From Lachnospiraceae bacterium (lineage in GTDB: Bacteria; Bacillota_A; Clostridia; Lachnospirales; Lachnospiraceae), in assembly GCA_017430765.1 (NCBI GenBank), contig JAFRMI010000055.1, positions 17,016-81,015 of the forward strand: DNA of 64,000 bases, read 5' to 3'. A program made the translations under genes and the position numbers. Positions 49,968 through 57,959 of this stretch are shown piece after piece. Under the pieces are notes generated by a model. That model saw only the letters and a program-made list of their open reading frames with translations. It did not search any database and was not told where the DNA came from. The first letter of the stretch is position 1. Each line of letters starts with the position of its first letter.

Positions 49968-51134
49968 ATGGAACTCTATATCGCCGGGGGCTGCTCTGAA
50001 CATGGCAGAAACTGCTTCCTTGTCAAAAAGGGAGACATGTCCTTTATCGTCGATGCTGGAAAAATGAAGGAAAAACCGGAATCGCCGTGGCCGGAACTCA
50101 CAGAAAAACAGGTTCGGAAGGCAAAGTTCCTGTTTCTTACACACAGCCACGCCGACCATGCCGGTGCGGTCCGTCATCTTCTGGAGATGGGCTTTCAGGG
50201 AAAAATCGTGGCGGCCCGTGCCACGCTTTCCGATCTTCCGGCAGAAGCCGGAAAGGTGATAGCGCTGGAAGATCTGGGAAAACAGAAGGAGGAGTTCCGC
50301 TTATCCAGGAAGTTCCATGTGATGTGGGGCAGGAGCGGGCACTGCGTCGGCAGCGTGTGGTACCGGATGCGGCTCGGAAAAAAGACCATACTCTTTACAG
50401 GTGACTATGAAGAGAATTCTCTGGCTTATAAGTGCGACAAGCTGAGAGGAATGAAGGCGGATCTCGCGGTCGTTGACTGCGCTTACGGCAGTGAGGCGGA
50501 GGACAGTACGGATCATCTCTCTGAAATCAATGAGGCGATGGACCGCCTTGTTTCCCGCAAAAAACCGCTCCTGTTCCCGGTTCCTTCGCACGGCAGGGGG
50601 TTTGATGTTCTCCGTCTCCTCGCGGACCGCGGCGTAAAGGCTGTTGCGGCGGACTCCTTTATGAAGGAATATGATGAGCTGCCGGACCGCTCCCGCTGGC
50701 TTAAAAAATCCTTCCTCAGTTCCATGGAGACTCTGCAGATCACGGATATCCGCGAATTTGAGGAGGCATTTCGGAAGACAATCAAGCGAAGAGGCGCCTT
50801 TCCGGCAAAATATATGGACAGCGGGATCCTGGTTCAGGATTCACAGCTGCGCGAGAGCGAAAACAGGCAGATCGCGGAAGGGGCGTATGCGAGAGGCGGG
50901 CTCACGGTACTTACAGGCAAACAGGATCCCGCCAGTTTCGCAAGGCGGCTCTTCGACGGGGGAAAAGCGGAGTATCACAGAATCTCCGTACACCAGAACC
51001 GGGAAGAAATGATGCAGCTGCTGGCAAAAAATGAATTTCGCTATGTCATACCGTTTCATTCGAGAGAGGAGCTGCAGTTTGATGAGGAGCATATCCTTGC
51101 GCTGAAAACGGGAGATCGTGTTAAGTTCAACTAG
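49968..51134 (+). CDS. Metallo-beta-lactamase-fold hydrolase (beta-CASP/RNase-like)
   Basis: The 388-residue protein has the metal motif THSHADHAG (58-66), later ligands in RSGHCVGSV (about 122-130) and TGDYEE (about 145), and a C-terminal half that can be read as a beta-CASP-like insertion followed by the last His motif (PFHSRE about 364). It resembles small RNase J/CPSF-type proteins of Firmicutes, but the shorter form may be a different hydrolase. It has no signal peptide. GGAGA lies close before ATG 49968. The gene ends in TAG. Confidence 0.8.
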   Translation: MELYIAGGCSEHGRNCFLVKKGDMSFIVDAGKMKEKPESPWPELTEKQVRKAKFLFLTHSHADHAGAVRHLLEMGFQGKIVAARATLSDLPAEAGKVIALEDLGKQKEEFRLSRKFHVMWGRSGHCVGSVWYRMRLGKKTILFTGDYEENSLAYKCDKLRGMKADLAVVDCAYGSEAEDSTDHLSEINEAMDRLVSRKKPLLFPVPSHGRGFDVLRLLADRGVKAVAADSFMKEYDELPDRSRWLKKSFLSSMETLQITDIREFEEAFRKTIKRRGAFPAKYMDSGILVQDSQLRESENRQIAEGAYARGGLTVLTGKQDPASFARRLFDGGKAEYHRISVHQNREEMMQLLAKNEFRYVIPFHSREELQFDEEHILALKTGDRVKFN

Positions 51135-51187
51135 ATTCCTTGCGTCTTAATGTATATAATAGAAATATAAAATTCATCAACTCAGCA

Positions 51188-51209
51188 GAAGAACCTGCGA
51201 AGCAGGTTC
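51188..51209 (+). promoter_or_regulatory. Leader hairpin before the lactonase-like gene
   Basis: Hairpin GAACCTGC/GCAGGTTC lies between a TATAAT box (51155-51160, no good -35) and the start codon at 51246. There is no T-run directly after it, though CTTTTT follows about 20 bases later. Confidence 0.35.
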
Positions 51210-51245
51210 GGCAATCAGCCGGCAGACTTTTTCGGGAGGATTATT

Positions 51246-52397
51246 ATGTCTGGAAAAAAAGCATACGTTGCTTACGCAGGTACGTATACGAACGGAACGA
51301 GTAAGGGAATTCATATCTACGACGTTGATGTAGAGGAAGGTCTGCTTTATCTGCGGAAGGTTATTCCTGTATGCAATTCTTCATATATAACCCGCTCAAA
51401 GAATATGAAGTATCTCTATACAATTGCTGATGAAGGTGTCCGCGCCTATAAAATCCTTGAGGACGGGGATCTGAAGCCAATCAACGAGATTGACATCAAC
51501 GGCATGCGCGGCTGCCATATGTCTGTTGATCTCGATGGCAAGTACCTGTTTGTCGCGGGTTATCACGACGGAAAAGTCACAGTCGTTCACACGCATAAAG
51601 ACGGACGTCTGGGCAATTTGATGGACGGTGTTTTCCACAAGGGAATCGGAGCGGTTAATGAACGTTCCTTCCGCCCGCATGTATGCTGTGTGCGCGTGAC
51701 ACCCGACAATAAATTCCTCTGTGCGGTGGATAATGGAATTGATCAGGTGGTTCTCTATAAGATCAATAAGACCTACAACAAGCTGCAGGTTGTGGATATT
51801 CTGCGCATGGGGAGAGAAGCCGGCCCCAGGAGCATTCATTTCAGCAGAAACGGAAAGTTTGCGTATGTGCTCTGTGAGATCACGAATGTTGTGCGGGTTT
51901 ATTCGTACAAAGTCGTAAATGGCTATCCTGAATTCGAGCTTCTTCAGGAACAGAGCACGCTTTCGGATGCGAGGGACCCGCACGATGCGGCCTCTGCCCT
52001 CCGCATCTCCTATGACGGCGAGTACCTGTTCTGCTCGACAGCAGGGGACAATTCCGTTGCCTGCTACAAGATCGATCAGGAAACCGGCCTTCTTGACCGT
52101 CTGTTTTCGCTCCCGACGGCCGGGATCTATCCTAAGGACATCGCCCTGTTCCCCGACCAGAAACATCTGGCGGTTGTCAACAACGGATCAAATACCATCA
52201 CAACATTTGCCATTAATTATGAGAAGAAGGTCCTTGTGATGAAGGGGAAGCCGAAACAGCTGGATACGCCGAACTGCATGATCTTCCAGGAGATTTCAAA
52301 GGCACCTGAGGTCATCCGGGATGTGCCCGAGAAGGAAGCTGAAGCGGCTGCCAAATCGGAAGTCAGGAAGTATACACCGGTATCTCTTGAAAAATAG
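51246..52397 (+). CDS. Beta-propeller protein of the 6-phosphogluconolactonase (YbhE/lactonase) family
   Basis: The 383-residue soluble protein shows repeating beta-blade sequence (YAGTYTNGTSKGIHIYDVD, then spaced V-x-Y-x-I/V blades, SRNGKFAYV, DGEYLFCSTAGDN, PDQKHLAVVNNGSNTI), the lactonase-family seven-bladed propeller. Close relatives hydrolyse 6-phosphogluconolactone or act on other lactones; the substrate is not certain. The C-terminal 35 residues are Glu/Ala-rich and look disordered. GGGAGG lies close before the ATG. Confidence 0.85.
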   Translation: MSGKKAYVAYAGTYTNGTSKGIHIYDVDVEEGLLYLRKVIPVCNSSYITRSKNMKYLYTIADEGVRAYKILEDGDLKPINEIDINGMRGCHMSVDLDGKYLFVAGYHDGKVTVVHTHKDGRLGNLMDGVFHKGIGAVNERSFRPHVCCVRVTPDNKFLCAVDNGIDQVVLYKINKTYNKLQVVDILRMGREAGPRSIHFSRNGKFAYVLCEITNVVRVYSYKVVNGYPEFELLQEQSTLSDARDPHDAASALRISYDGEYLFCSTAGDNSVACYKIDQETGLLDRLFSLPTAGIYPKDIALFPDQKHLAVVNNGSNTITTFAINYEKKVLVMKGKPKQLDTPNCMIFQEISKAPEVIRDVPEKEAEAAAKSEVRKYTPVSLEK

Positions 52398-52411
52398 GTA
52401 TGAGACAAAAA

Positions 52412-52442
52412 GACAAGAGGTTTGCACAAGCCTCTTGTTTTA
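52412..52442 (+). terminator. Terminator of the lactonase-like gene
   Basis: Stem ACAAGAGG/CCTCTTGT with a ten-base loop, then TTTATG; just 15 bases past the stop codon. Confidence 0.7.
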
Positions 52443-52445
52443 TGT

Positions 52446-52504
52446 CGAATAGGAAATTTCCCCGATTTTCCTATTCGTTCAAGTCTCGCTTTTCGAGCCT
52501 TGAA
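52446..52504 (+). repeat. Two adjacent leader hairpins before the phosphatase gene
   Basis: The first hairpin (52446-52477) has an 11-bp stem CGAATAGGAAA/TTTCCTATTCG, whose sequence resembles the opening hairpin of the repeat family at 14258 and 22560. The second (52478-52504) is TTCAAG-CTCG/CGAG-CTTGAA with a four-base T-rich loop. The Shine-Dalgarno AAGGAGG follows at 52514. No CTCCGG or GGATGCACAC boxes are present, so membership in that family is uncertain. Confidence 0.5.
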
Positions 52505-52525
52505 TCTCACGGCAAGGAGGGAAAA

Positions 52526-54214
52526 ATGACCACGATGATTCATAGACTGCGTTCCAGTATGTCGTTCAATATCATCGGCGCAATTGTACTTCTCCTGGTA
52601 CTGCTCGGTGTGATCGTCAGCACCTTCGGATATATAGGATTTTCGGACGCGATCTCCAGAGAATATTCCATCACCACCTACCATATAGCCAATACAGCGA
52701 CAACATTGGTCAACGGTGATCATATCGACGAATATTTAAAGGGAGAAGAGACGGAAGAGTACCAGATGACAAAGCGCTATCTCGATGCTTATTGTCACAA
52801 GATGAGCGTGTCCCTGGTCTATGTTATTTCGGTGGACAGAAGCGACTACGGAAGATTTGTCTCCGTATTTAATTCGGTGTACAACGAAGTGGATCAGTCC
52901 ACATATACGGAGTGGGAACTTGGCCACAAGCGGGATACCACGAACAATGAGTACAAACTGAAGTATCAGGCGCTTTATGGCAAGTCGGCACGGTACGAAA
53001 CTGTATTCAGAAGAAATCCGTCCGACGGGTCACACCCGCATATAACGACCATGGTCCCTGTTATGGATGCAAAGGGCGATGTGGCAGCACTCCTCTGTGT
53101 ACAAAGACCGATCCGTGAAATGAGGAGTGCCACAAGACCATATATCATCAAGACAGCGATCATTACCATTCTGCTTTCTGTGGCTGCAGGTGTGCTTGCA
53201 GCTGCTTTCATCCGCAATCAATTTGTTGCCCCCATCCGGAGAGTATCAGATGAGGCTACACGCTTCGCCAGGGAGAATACAAAAGGAACGCCGCTTGGAC
53301 GTATCAGCAGCTATACGGTTCTTGCCAATCTGGCCGGATCTATCGATACGATGGAAACAGATATGCTGAATTATGTCTCGAATCTGACAGCGGCCACTGC
53401 GGAGCGGGAGAGGATCGGCACCGAGCTGTCTCTTGCAAGCGGGATTCAGAAATACTCCGTTCCGAATGACTTTCCGGCTTTTCCGGACAGAGGGGAGTTT
53501 GACATCTATGCCTCGATGTTTCCGGCTAAGGAGGTCGGCGGCGATTTTTACAACTTTTTCCTGATCGATGAAGATCATCTGGCTTTTGTCATAGGCGATG
53601 TTTCGGGGAAAGGTATACCGGGAGCTCTCTTTATGATGGTGACAAACATCCTGCTCACCGACAGAACCCGCATGGGCGGAACGCCCGGTGAAATTCTGAC
53701 ATTTGTCAACGACAACATCTGTGAACACAATGAGATGGATATGTTCGTTACAGTCTGGCTGGGGATCCTGGAGATACCGACAGGGAAAGTCACTTTCGCC
53801 AATGCGGGCCACGACGACGCGGCCCTCTGCCGCAAATCCGGATTGTTTGAACTGTTTGTGACAAAACACAGTCTGGTCATCGGGGCGATGCCGGGAATAC
53901 AGTACCGGAACTTCGAAATTCAGCTGGGAGCAGGAGATAAGCTGTTCCTTTATACGGACGGGATTCCCGAAGCGACGGACGTCGGGAACAGGATGTTCAC
54001 GACCGGCAGGATGCTGGATGTTCTGAATGAATACAGGGAAAAAGAACCCCAGGAGATCCTTACGCGTATTCATGAGAGCGTCGATGCATTCGCGGGGGAA
54101 GCCCCGCAGTTCGACGATGTGACCATGCTGTGCCTGGAGATGAAAGAAGTCGGGTCTACCTGCGAAGATCTTCAAAGCGTGAAAGACCGCTCATCATCAG
54201 AGCGTCAAGGATGA
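52526..54214 (+). CDS. Membrane-bound SpoIIE-type PP2C phosphatase with extracellular sensor and HAMP region
   Basis: The 562-residue protein begins with a transmembrane helix (about 15-38), then an extracellular sensor domain (about 39-210), a second helix (about 211-232), a HAMP-like segment and coiled coil (about 232-330) and a C-terminal PP2C/SpoIIE domain (about 340-555) with EVGGDFYNFF, GDVSGKGIPGALFMM and TDGIPEATD. Such proteins dephosphorylate anti-anti-sigma factors in response to external signals. No anti-sigma partners lie beside it. AAGGAGG is five bases before ATG 52526. The last 59 bases overlap the 3' end of convergent aroC. Confidence 0.9.
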   Translation: MTTMIHRLRSSMSFNIIGAIVLLLVLLGVIVSTFGYIGFSDAISREYSITTYHIANTATTLVNGDHIDEYLKGEETEEYQMTKRYLDAYCHKMSVSLVYVISVDRSDYGRFVSVFNSVYNEVDQSTYTEWELGHKRDTTNNEYKLKYQALYGKSARYETVFRRNPSDGSHPHITTMVPVMDAKGDVAALLCVQRPIREMRSATRPYIIKTAIITILLSVAAGVLAAAFIRNQFVAPIRRVSDEATRFARENTKGTPLGRISSYTVLANLAGSIDTMETDMLNYVSNLTAATAERERIGTELSLASGIQKYSVPNDFPAFPDRGEFDIYASMFPAKEVGGDFYNFFLIDEDHLAFVIGDVSGKGIPGALFMMVTNILLTDRTRMGGTPGEILTFVNDNICEHNEMDMFVTVWLGILEIPTGKVTFANAGHDDAALCRKSGLFELFVTKHSLVIGAMPGIQYRNFEIQLGAGDKLFLYTDGIPEATDVGNRMFTTGRMLDVLNEYREKEPQEILTRIHESVDAFAGEAPQFDDVTMLCLEMKEVGSTCEDLQSVKDRSSSERQG

Positions 54215-55202
54215 CGAGCGCACTCATGGCTTCTACAACGACAGCCGCGCGGGGACCGATTACAGGATCGTGTCTCCCTTTGATGGAGATCGTGACAGGT
54301 TCTCCGCTGCGGCTGACGGTCTCCTGCGGAAGAGAGATGGAAGGAGTCGGCTTAAACGCAGCTTTCAGCACAATATCCTCTCCGGTACTGATGCCGCCGA
54401 GGATTCCTCCGGCGTGATTCGTTTTCGTCCGGACACAGCCGCTGCTGACGAAGAACGGGTCGTTGTTTTCAGATCCCTTCGCCTGCACGGCAGCGAAACC
54501 GTCGCCGATTTCAAACCCCTTGACGGCGCCGATGGAGAACACCGCTCCGGCGAGAGCGGCGTCCAGCTTCCGGAAAACAGGATCCCCTATGCCTGCCGGC
54601 ACGCCTTTTATGATGCAGATGACTTCCGAACCGACAGAATCCCCCTGCTCTTTCAATTGATTGATATAGGCAAGGATCTGCGTATCCTCTTCAGGAGCCA
54701 TGCCGGGCTTAAGCACCATGTTTCCGATACGGCTTACAAAGGTTTCAAAGGTGATGCCGCATTCCTTTAAAATCAGGGCAGCGACAGCGCCTGCCGCCAC
54801 GCGGGAGGCCGTCTCGCGTCCGGAGGAGCGTCCGCCGCCGCGATAGTCCCGGATCCCGTATTTCCTGTCATAACCGTAATCTGCGTGTCCCGGGCGGAAG
54901 ATATCCGCTATCTGGCTGTAATCCCGTGACCGCTGGTCCGTATTGCGGATGATCAGGGATATGGGGGTCCCCGTCGTCATTCCGTCGAAGATACCGGACA
55001 GGATCTCGACGCGGTCTTCCTCGCGCCTTGCGGTACTGAGAGCGCCGCCCGGTCTCCTGCGGATCATGTACGGTTCAATGTCTGCTTCGCTTAGAGGGAA
55101 GCCGGCGGGACAGCCGTCAATGACAGCGCCGAGAGCAGGGCCGTGCGATTCCCCCCATGTCGTTACTCTGAACAGATATCCGAATGTGGATCCAGCAGTC
55201 AT
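54156..55202 (-). CDS. aroC: Chorismate synthase
   Basis: AroC makes chorismate from EPSP using reduced FMN, the last step of the shikimate route. The 348-residue protein shows TFGYLFRVTTWGESHG (6-21), RPGHADYGYDRKYGIRDYRGGGRSSGRETASRVAAGAVA (about 108-146) and NHAGGILGGISTG, all signature regions. ATG 55202 follows AAAGGCGG on the - strand; a longer frame to 55295 covers the promoter and is rejected. It ends in TAG inside the phosphatase gene, with no terminator between the convergent pair. Confidence 0.95.
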   Translation of the reverse strand: MTAGSTFGYLFRVTTWGESHGPALGAVIDGCPAGFPLSEADIEPYMIRRRPGGALSTARREEDRVEILSGIFDGMTTGTPISLIIRNTDQRSRDYSQIADIFRPGHADYGYDRKYGIRDYRGGGRSSGRETASRVAAGAVAALILKECGITFETFVSRIGNMVLKPGMAPEEDTQILAYINQLKEQGDSVGSEVICIIKGVPAGIGDPVFRKLDAALAGAVFSIGAVKGFEIGDGFAAVQAKGSENNDPFFVSSGCVRTKTNHAGGILGGISTGEDIVLKAAFKPTPSISLPQETVSRSGEPVTISIKGRHDPVIGPRAAVVVEAMSALVILDALMMSGLSRFEDLRR

Positions 55203-55300
55203 GATCGTTTCCGCCTTTCGTTTCAAGGATGCCGGCGGATCGAACCCGCCCGCGTATGGGAAAATATGCCGGGCAGGCCAATCCTCGCCGGCCAACTTGT

Positions 55301-55329
55301 ATTATAAATCTTCGACTTGCATAGAACAA
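55301..55329 (-). promoter_or_regulatory. Promoter for aroC
   Basis: On the - strand TTGTTC (55329-55324), a 17-base spacer and perfect TATAAT (55306-55301). Leader about 90 bases. Confidence 0.65.
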
Positions 55330-55336
55330 TAAAGGT

Positions 55337-55365
55337 TTGACAGCAATTCACGGATTTCTTATAAT
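55337..55365 (+). promoter_or_regulatory. Perfect consensus promoter for the rhomboid-like gene
   Basis: TTGACA (55337-55342), a 17-base spacer and TATAAT (55360-55365): an exact sigma-A consensus. Its -35 box is seven bases from that of divergent aroC. Confidence 0.8.
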
Positions 55366-55421
55366 GAACCGATACAGGCAATATAACCGGAGAGAGGCTG
55401 TATTGCAGAAAGAGAAGGATT

Positions 55422-56426
55422 ATGAACCGACTTCTGGAAAAACTGGAGCGATCCATCGGTAGATATTCTGTCCGCCGGCTGACAACCGTGATGATCTCAC
55501 TTGTGATAGCCGGTTATGTGATCATGCTTGCCAATTCCAATTTTGCGGAATATATGTCGCTCAATCCGCATGCCGTCCTGCACGGTCAGATCTGGAGGAT
55601 TGTGACATGGCTCCTCATTCCGCCTTCGGAATTGAACTTTTTTACAGTTATCATGCTGTTTTTCTACTGGTCCATCGGTTCCTCTCTTGAGCGGGCCTGG
55701 GGTGATTTCCGCTATAACGTATATATCTTCGGAGGCATCCTGATCTCTGTCATTACTGCATTTATCTGCTACTTTGTGTTTTCCGCCCTCTATGCATCCC
55801 CCGCTGAAATCGGGATGGTGTGCGGGAGATTCTTCAGCACGTATTATATCTGCATGTCGATACTTCTGGCGTACGCCTCGACGTTCCCGGATGCTGTCGT
55901 GCTTTTGATGTTTGTGATTCCGGTCAAGATGAAGATCTTCGGCTGGATCTACGCCGCCTATATGCTGTATGATGCTGTATCTTACATCCGGCAGGCAGTC
56001 TCAACGGGGACGCTTCTCTATCTGATCCCGGTCGTGGCGATGGCCGCTTCTCTCATCAACTATGTGATTTTCTTCTTCGCAATGAAGAACCGGGTGTATC
56101 TCAATGCTGAACAGAAGAGAAGACGGAGAGAATTTCAGCAGGCGGTACGGAACGCGGAGCGCATGCGTGCCGCTTCAGCCGGGACTGCCTTCCGGCGAGG
56201 GAGCGGAGAGGAGAAGGTTGTTGATTTCCGGCCTTCCAGGCACAGGTGTGAAGTCTGCGGACGAACGGAGGTATCGAATCCGGAACTGGAATTCCGGTAC
56301 TGTTCCAAGTGTGAGGGAGCGCACGAGTACTGCATGGATCACCTGTATGCGCACATTCATATAGGTGAGAAGGATATCGTGGACGTTCCCGCTTCAAAAA
56401 TAAAAGAGATACCGGAAGATCGCTGA
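55422..56426 (+). CDS. Rhomboid-fold-like membrane protein with C-terminal cysteine-rich zinc segment, probably non-proteolytic
   Basis: A 334-residue protein with about six membrane helices. The first loop 'MSLNPHAVLHGQIWRIVTWLLIPP' and the next helix with 'FYWSIGSSLERAWGDFRYNVY' follow the rhomboid pattern (WR-type motif and E-R helix start). The catalytic GxSG on the fourth helix is not visible; the region reads RFFSTYYICMSILLAYA. The cytoplasmic C-terminus is basic and then holds CEVC, CSKC and C/H residues (about 275-310) that could bind one or two zinc ions. It may be a pseudorhomboid/derlin-like adaptor. It has a perfect consensus promoter and so is probably well expressed. Confidence 0.72.
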   Translation: MNRLLEKLERSIGRYSVRRLTTVMISLVIAGYVIMLANSNFAEYMSLNPHAVLHGQIWRIVTWLLIPPSELNFFTVIMLFFYWSIGSSLERAWGDFRYNVYIFGGILISVITAFICYFVFSALYASPAEIGMVCGRFFSTYYICMSILLAYASTFPDAVVLLMFVIPVKMKIFGWIYAAYMLYDAVSYIRQAVSTGTLLYLIPVVAMAASLINYVIFFFAMKNRVYLNAEQKRRRREFQQAVRNAERMRAASAGTAFRRGSGEEKVVDFRPSRHRCEVCGRTEVSNPELEFRYCSKCEGAHEYCMDHLYAHIHIGEKDIVDVPASKIKEIPEDR

Positions 56427-56493
56427 GAATGACGGAAGATAGCTGCAGAAGCAGGATGCTTCCTTTAAGGATAACAATAGGAGAAATGAATCC

Positions 56494-57765
56494 ATGAAGA
56501 CACCGTTTGTGACCAAAGAGAAACTGGAAGAAATAATCGCACAGGTTCCGACCCCGTTTCATATTTACGACGAGAGGGGAATCCGCGAAAACGCGCGCCT
56601 TGTCCAGAAAGCATTTTCCTGGAATAAAGGATATCGCGAGTATTTTGCCGTGAAAGCTGAACCGAACCCCGTGATCCTCAACATTCTCAAAGAAGAAGGC
56701 TGCGGCTGTGACTGCTCTTCTCTCACGGAGCTTATGATGGCGAAGGCAGTTGGCTGCGGCGGAGAGATGACCATGTTCTCTTCGAACGACACGCCCGACG
56801 AAGAGTATGTGTATGCGCACGATATGGATGCGATCATTAATCTGGATGATATCACGATGATCGACAGTTATGCGAAGGCGGTCGGCTCCTTCCCGGAGAC
56901 TATGTGCTGCCGCTACAATCCGGGCGGCGTCTTCAAAGTATCCAACGGGATTATGGATACGCCCGGTGATGCCAAGTACGGAATGACTACGGACCAGATC
57001 TTCAAGGCGTTCCAGATTTTGAAGAGCAACGGCGTAAAGAATTTCGGCATTCACTCGTTCCTTGTTTCGAACGCTGTGACAAATGATTATTATCCCATGC
57101 TGGCGAAGCTTCTGTTCCAGCTTGCTGTAGAACTGCAGCGGGATACGGGGTGCCATATTTCCTTCATCAATCTGTCAGGCGGGATCGGCATTCCGTATAA
57201 GCCGGGTGAGCCGGTGAACGATATTCTGGAGATCGGAGAGGGAGTGCGGAAGGCCTATGAGGAAGTGCTCGTCCCGGCAGGTATGGGAGACGTGGCCATT
57301 TATACAGAGATGGGACGATTCATGACAGGACCTTACGGCGCACTGGTCACGACAGCCATTCATGAGAAGAATATCATGAAGCATTATATCGGTGTGGACG
57401 CCTGCGCCTGCAATTTGATGCGCCCGGCGATGTACGGCGCTTATCATCACATCACAGTGATGGGAAAGGAGACAGCGCCGCTTACCAATATCTATGACAT
57501 AACCGGTTCTCTGTGTGAGAATAACGATAAATTCGCCATTGACCGCATGCTGCCGCGCATCGATATGGGGGATATCCTCTATATTCATGACACCGGCGCG
57601 CACGGATTCGCGATGGGTTACAATTACAACGGCAAGCTGCGATCTGCGGAAGTCCTCCTGAGAGAAGACGGCAGCTTCGAACTGATCCGCAGAGCGGAAA
57701 CGCCGCAGGATTATTTTGCGACTTTCAGCAATCTGCCGATCTATAAAGACTTGCTGGCTGAATGA
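56494..57765 (+). CDS. lysA: Diaminopimelate decarboxylase (fold III PLP enzyme)
   Basis: The protein decarboxylates meso-diaminopimelate to lysine. It is 423 residues, with the PLP lysine in FAVKAEPNP (K54), the GCGCDCSSLTELMMAK segment, NLSGGIGIPY, YTEMGRFMTGPYG and the C-terminal HDTGAHGFAMGYNYNG. The diverged group without the usual 'CxSGE' at the end could also include related amino-acid decarboxylases, so substrate is not certain. AGGAGA precedes ATG 56494. A hairpin (57782-57818, no T-run) separates it from tRNA-Leu. Confidence 0.85.
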   Translation: MKTPFVTKEKLEEIIAQVPTPFHIYDERGIRENARLVQKAFSWNKGYREYFAVKAEPNPVILNILKEEGCGCDCSSLTELMMAKAVGCGGEMTMFSSNDTPDEEYVYAHDMDAIINLDDITMIDSYAKAVGSFPETMCCRYNPGGVFKVSNGIMDTPGDAKYGMTTDQIFKAFQILKSNGVKNFGIHSFLVSNAVTNDYYPMLAKLLFQLAVELQRDTGCHISFINLSGGIGIPYKPGEPVNDILEIGEGVRKAYEEVLVPAGMGDVAIYTEMGRFMTGPYGALVTTAIHEKNIMKHYIGVDACACNLMRPAMYGAYHHITVMGKETAPLTNIYDITGSLCENNDKFAIDRMLPRIDMGDILYIHDTGAHGFAMGYNYNGKLRSAEVLLREDGSFELIRRAETPQDYFATFSNLPIYKDLLAE

Positions 57766-57824
57766 TTTGCGTGTATACTGGGATGTGGTTCCCGCATTTA
57801 TGGCGCAGGAACCGCATCTGATAT

Positions 57825-57908
57825 GCCGGTGTGGCGGAATTGGCAGACGCAGCAGACTCAAAATCTGCCGATCGTGAGGTTGTATGGGTTCGAGTCCCAT
57901 CACCGGCA
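57825..57908 (+). tRNA. tRNA-Leu (anticodon CAA)
   Basis: An 84-base class II tRNA. The acceptor stem GCCGGTG pairs with CACCGGC, discriminator A; the anticodon arm GCAGA-CTCAAAA-TCTGC gives CAA (reads TTG); a long variable arm and a T-arm ATGGG-TTCGAGT-CCCAT follow. CCA is not encoded. The 3' half is the likely attachment site of the adjacent integrase. Confidence 0.97.
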
Positions 57909-57916
57909 GGTCTCTT

Positions 57917-57959
57917 AAGCCTTAAAAATGTTGATTTTCCGGCATTTTTTAGGCTTTTT
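57917..57959. terminator. Terminator after tRNA-Leu, overlapping the end of the integrase
   Basis: A 14-bp stem AAGCCTTAAAAATG with CATTTTTTAGGCTT (one mismatch), followed by five T, directly after the tRNA. The integrase stop codon lies inside it on the other strand. Confidence 0.8.

Noticed and set aside
55203..55295. Longer N-terminus for AroC beginning at 55295.
   Set aside because: It would start at the predicted transcription start and adds residues not typical of chorismate synthases; ATG 55202 fits the family start.
57782..57818. The hairpin between lysA and tRNA-Leu as a lysA terminator.
   Set aside because: The stem is good but no T-run follows; it may be a processing or structural element only.
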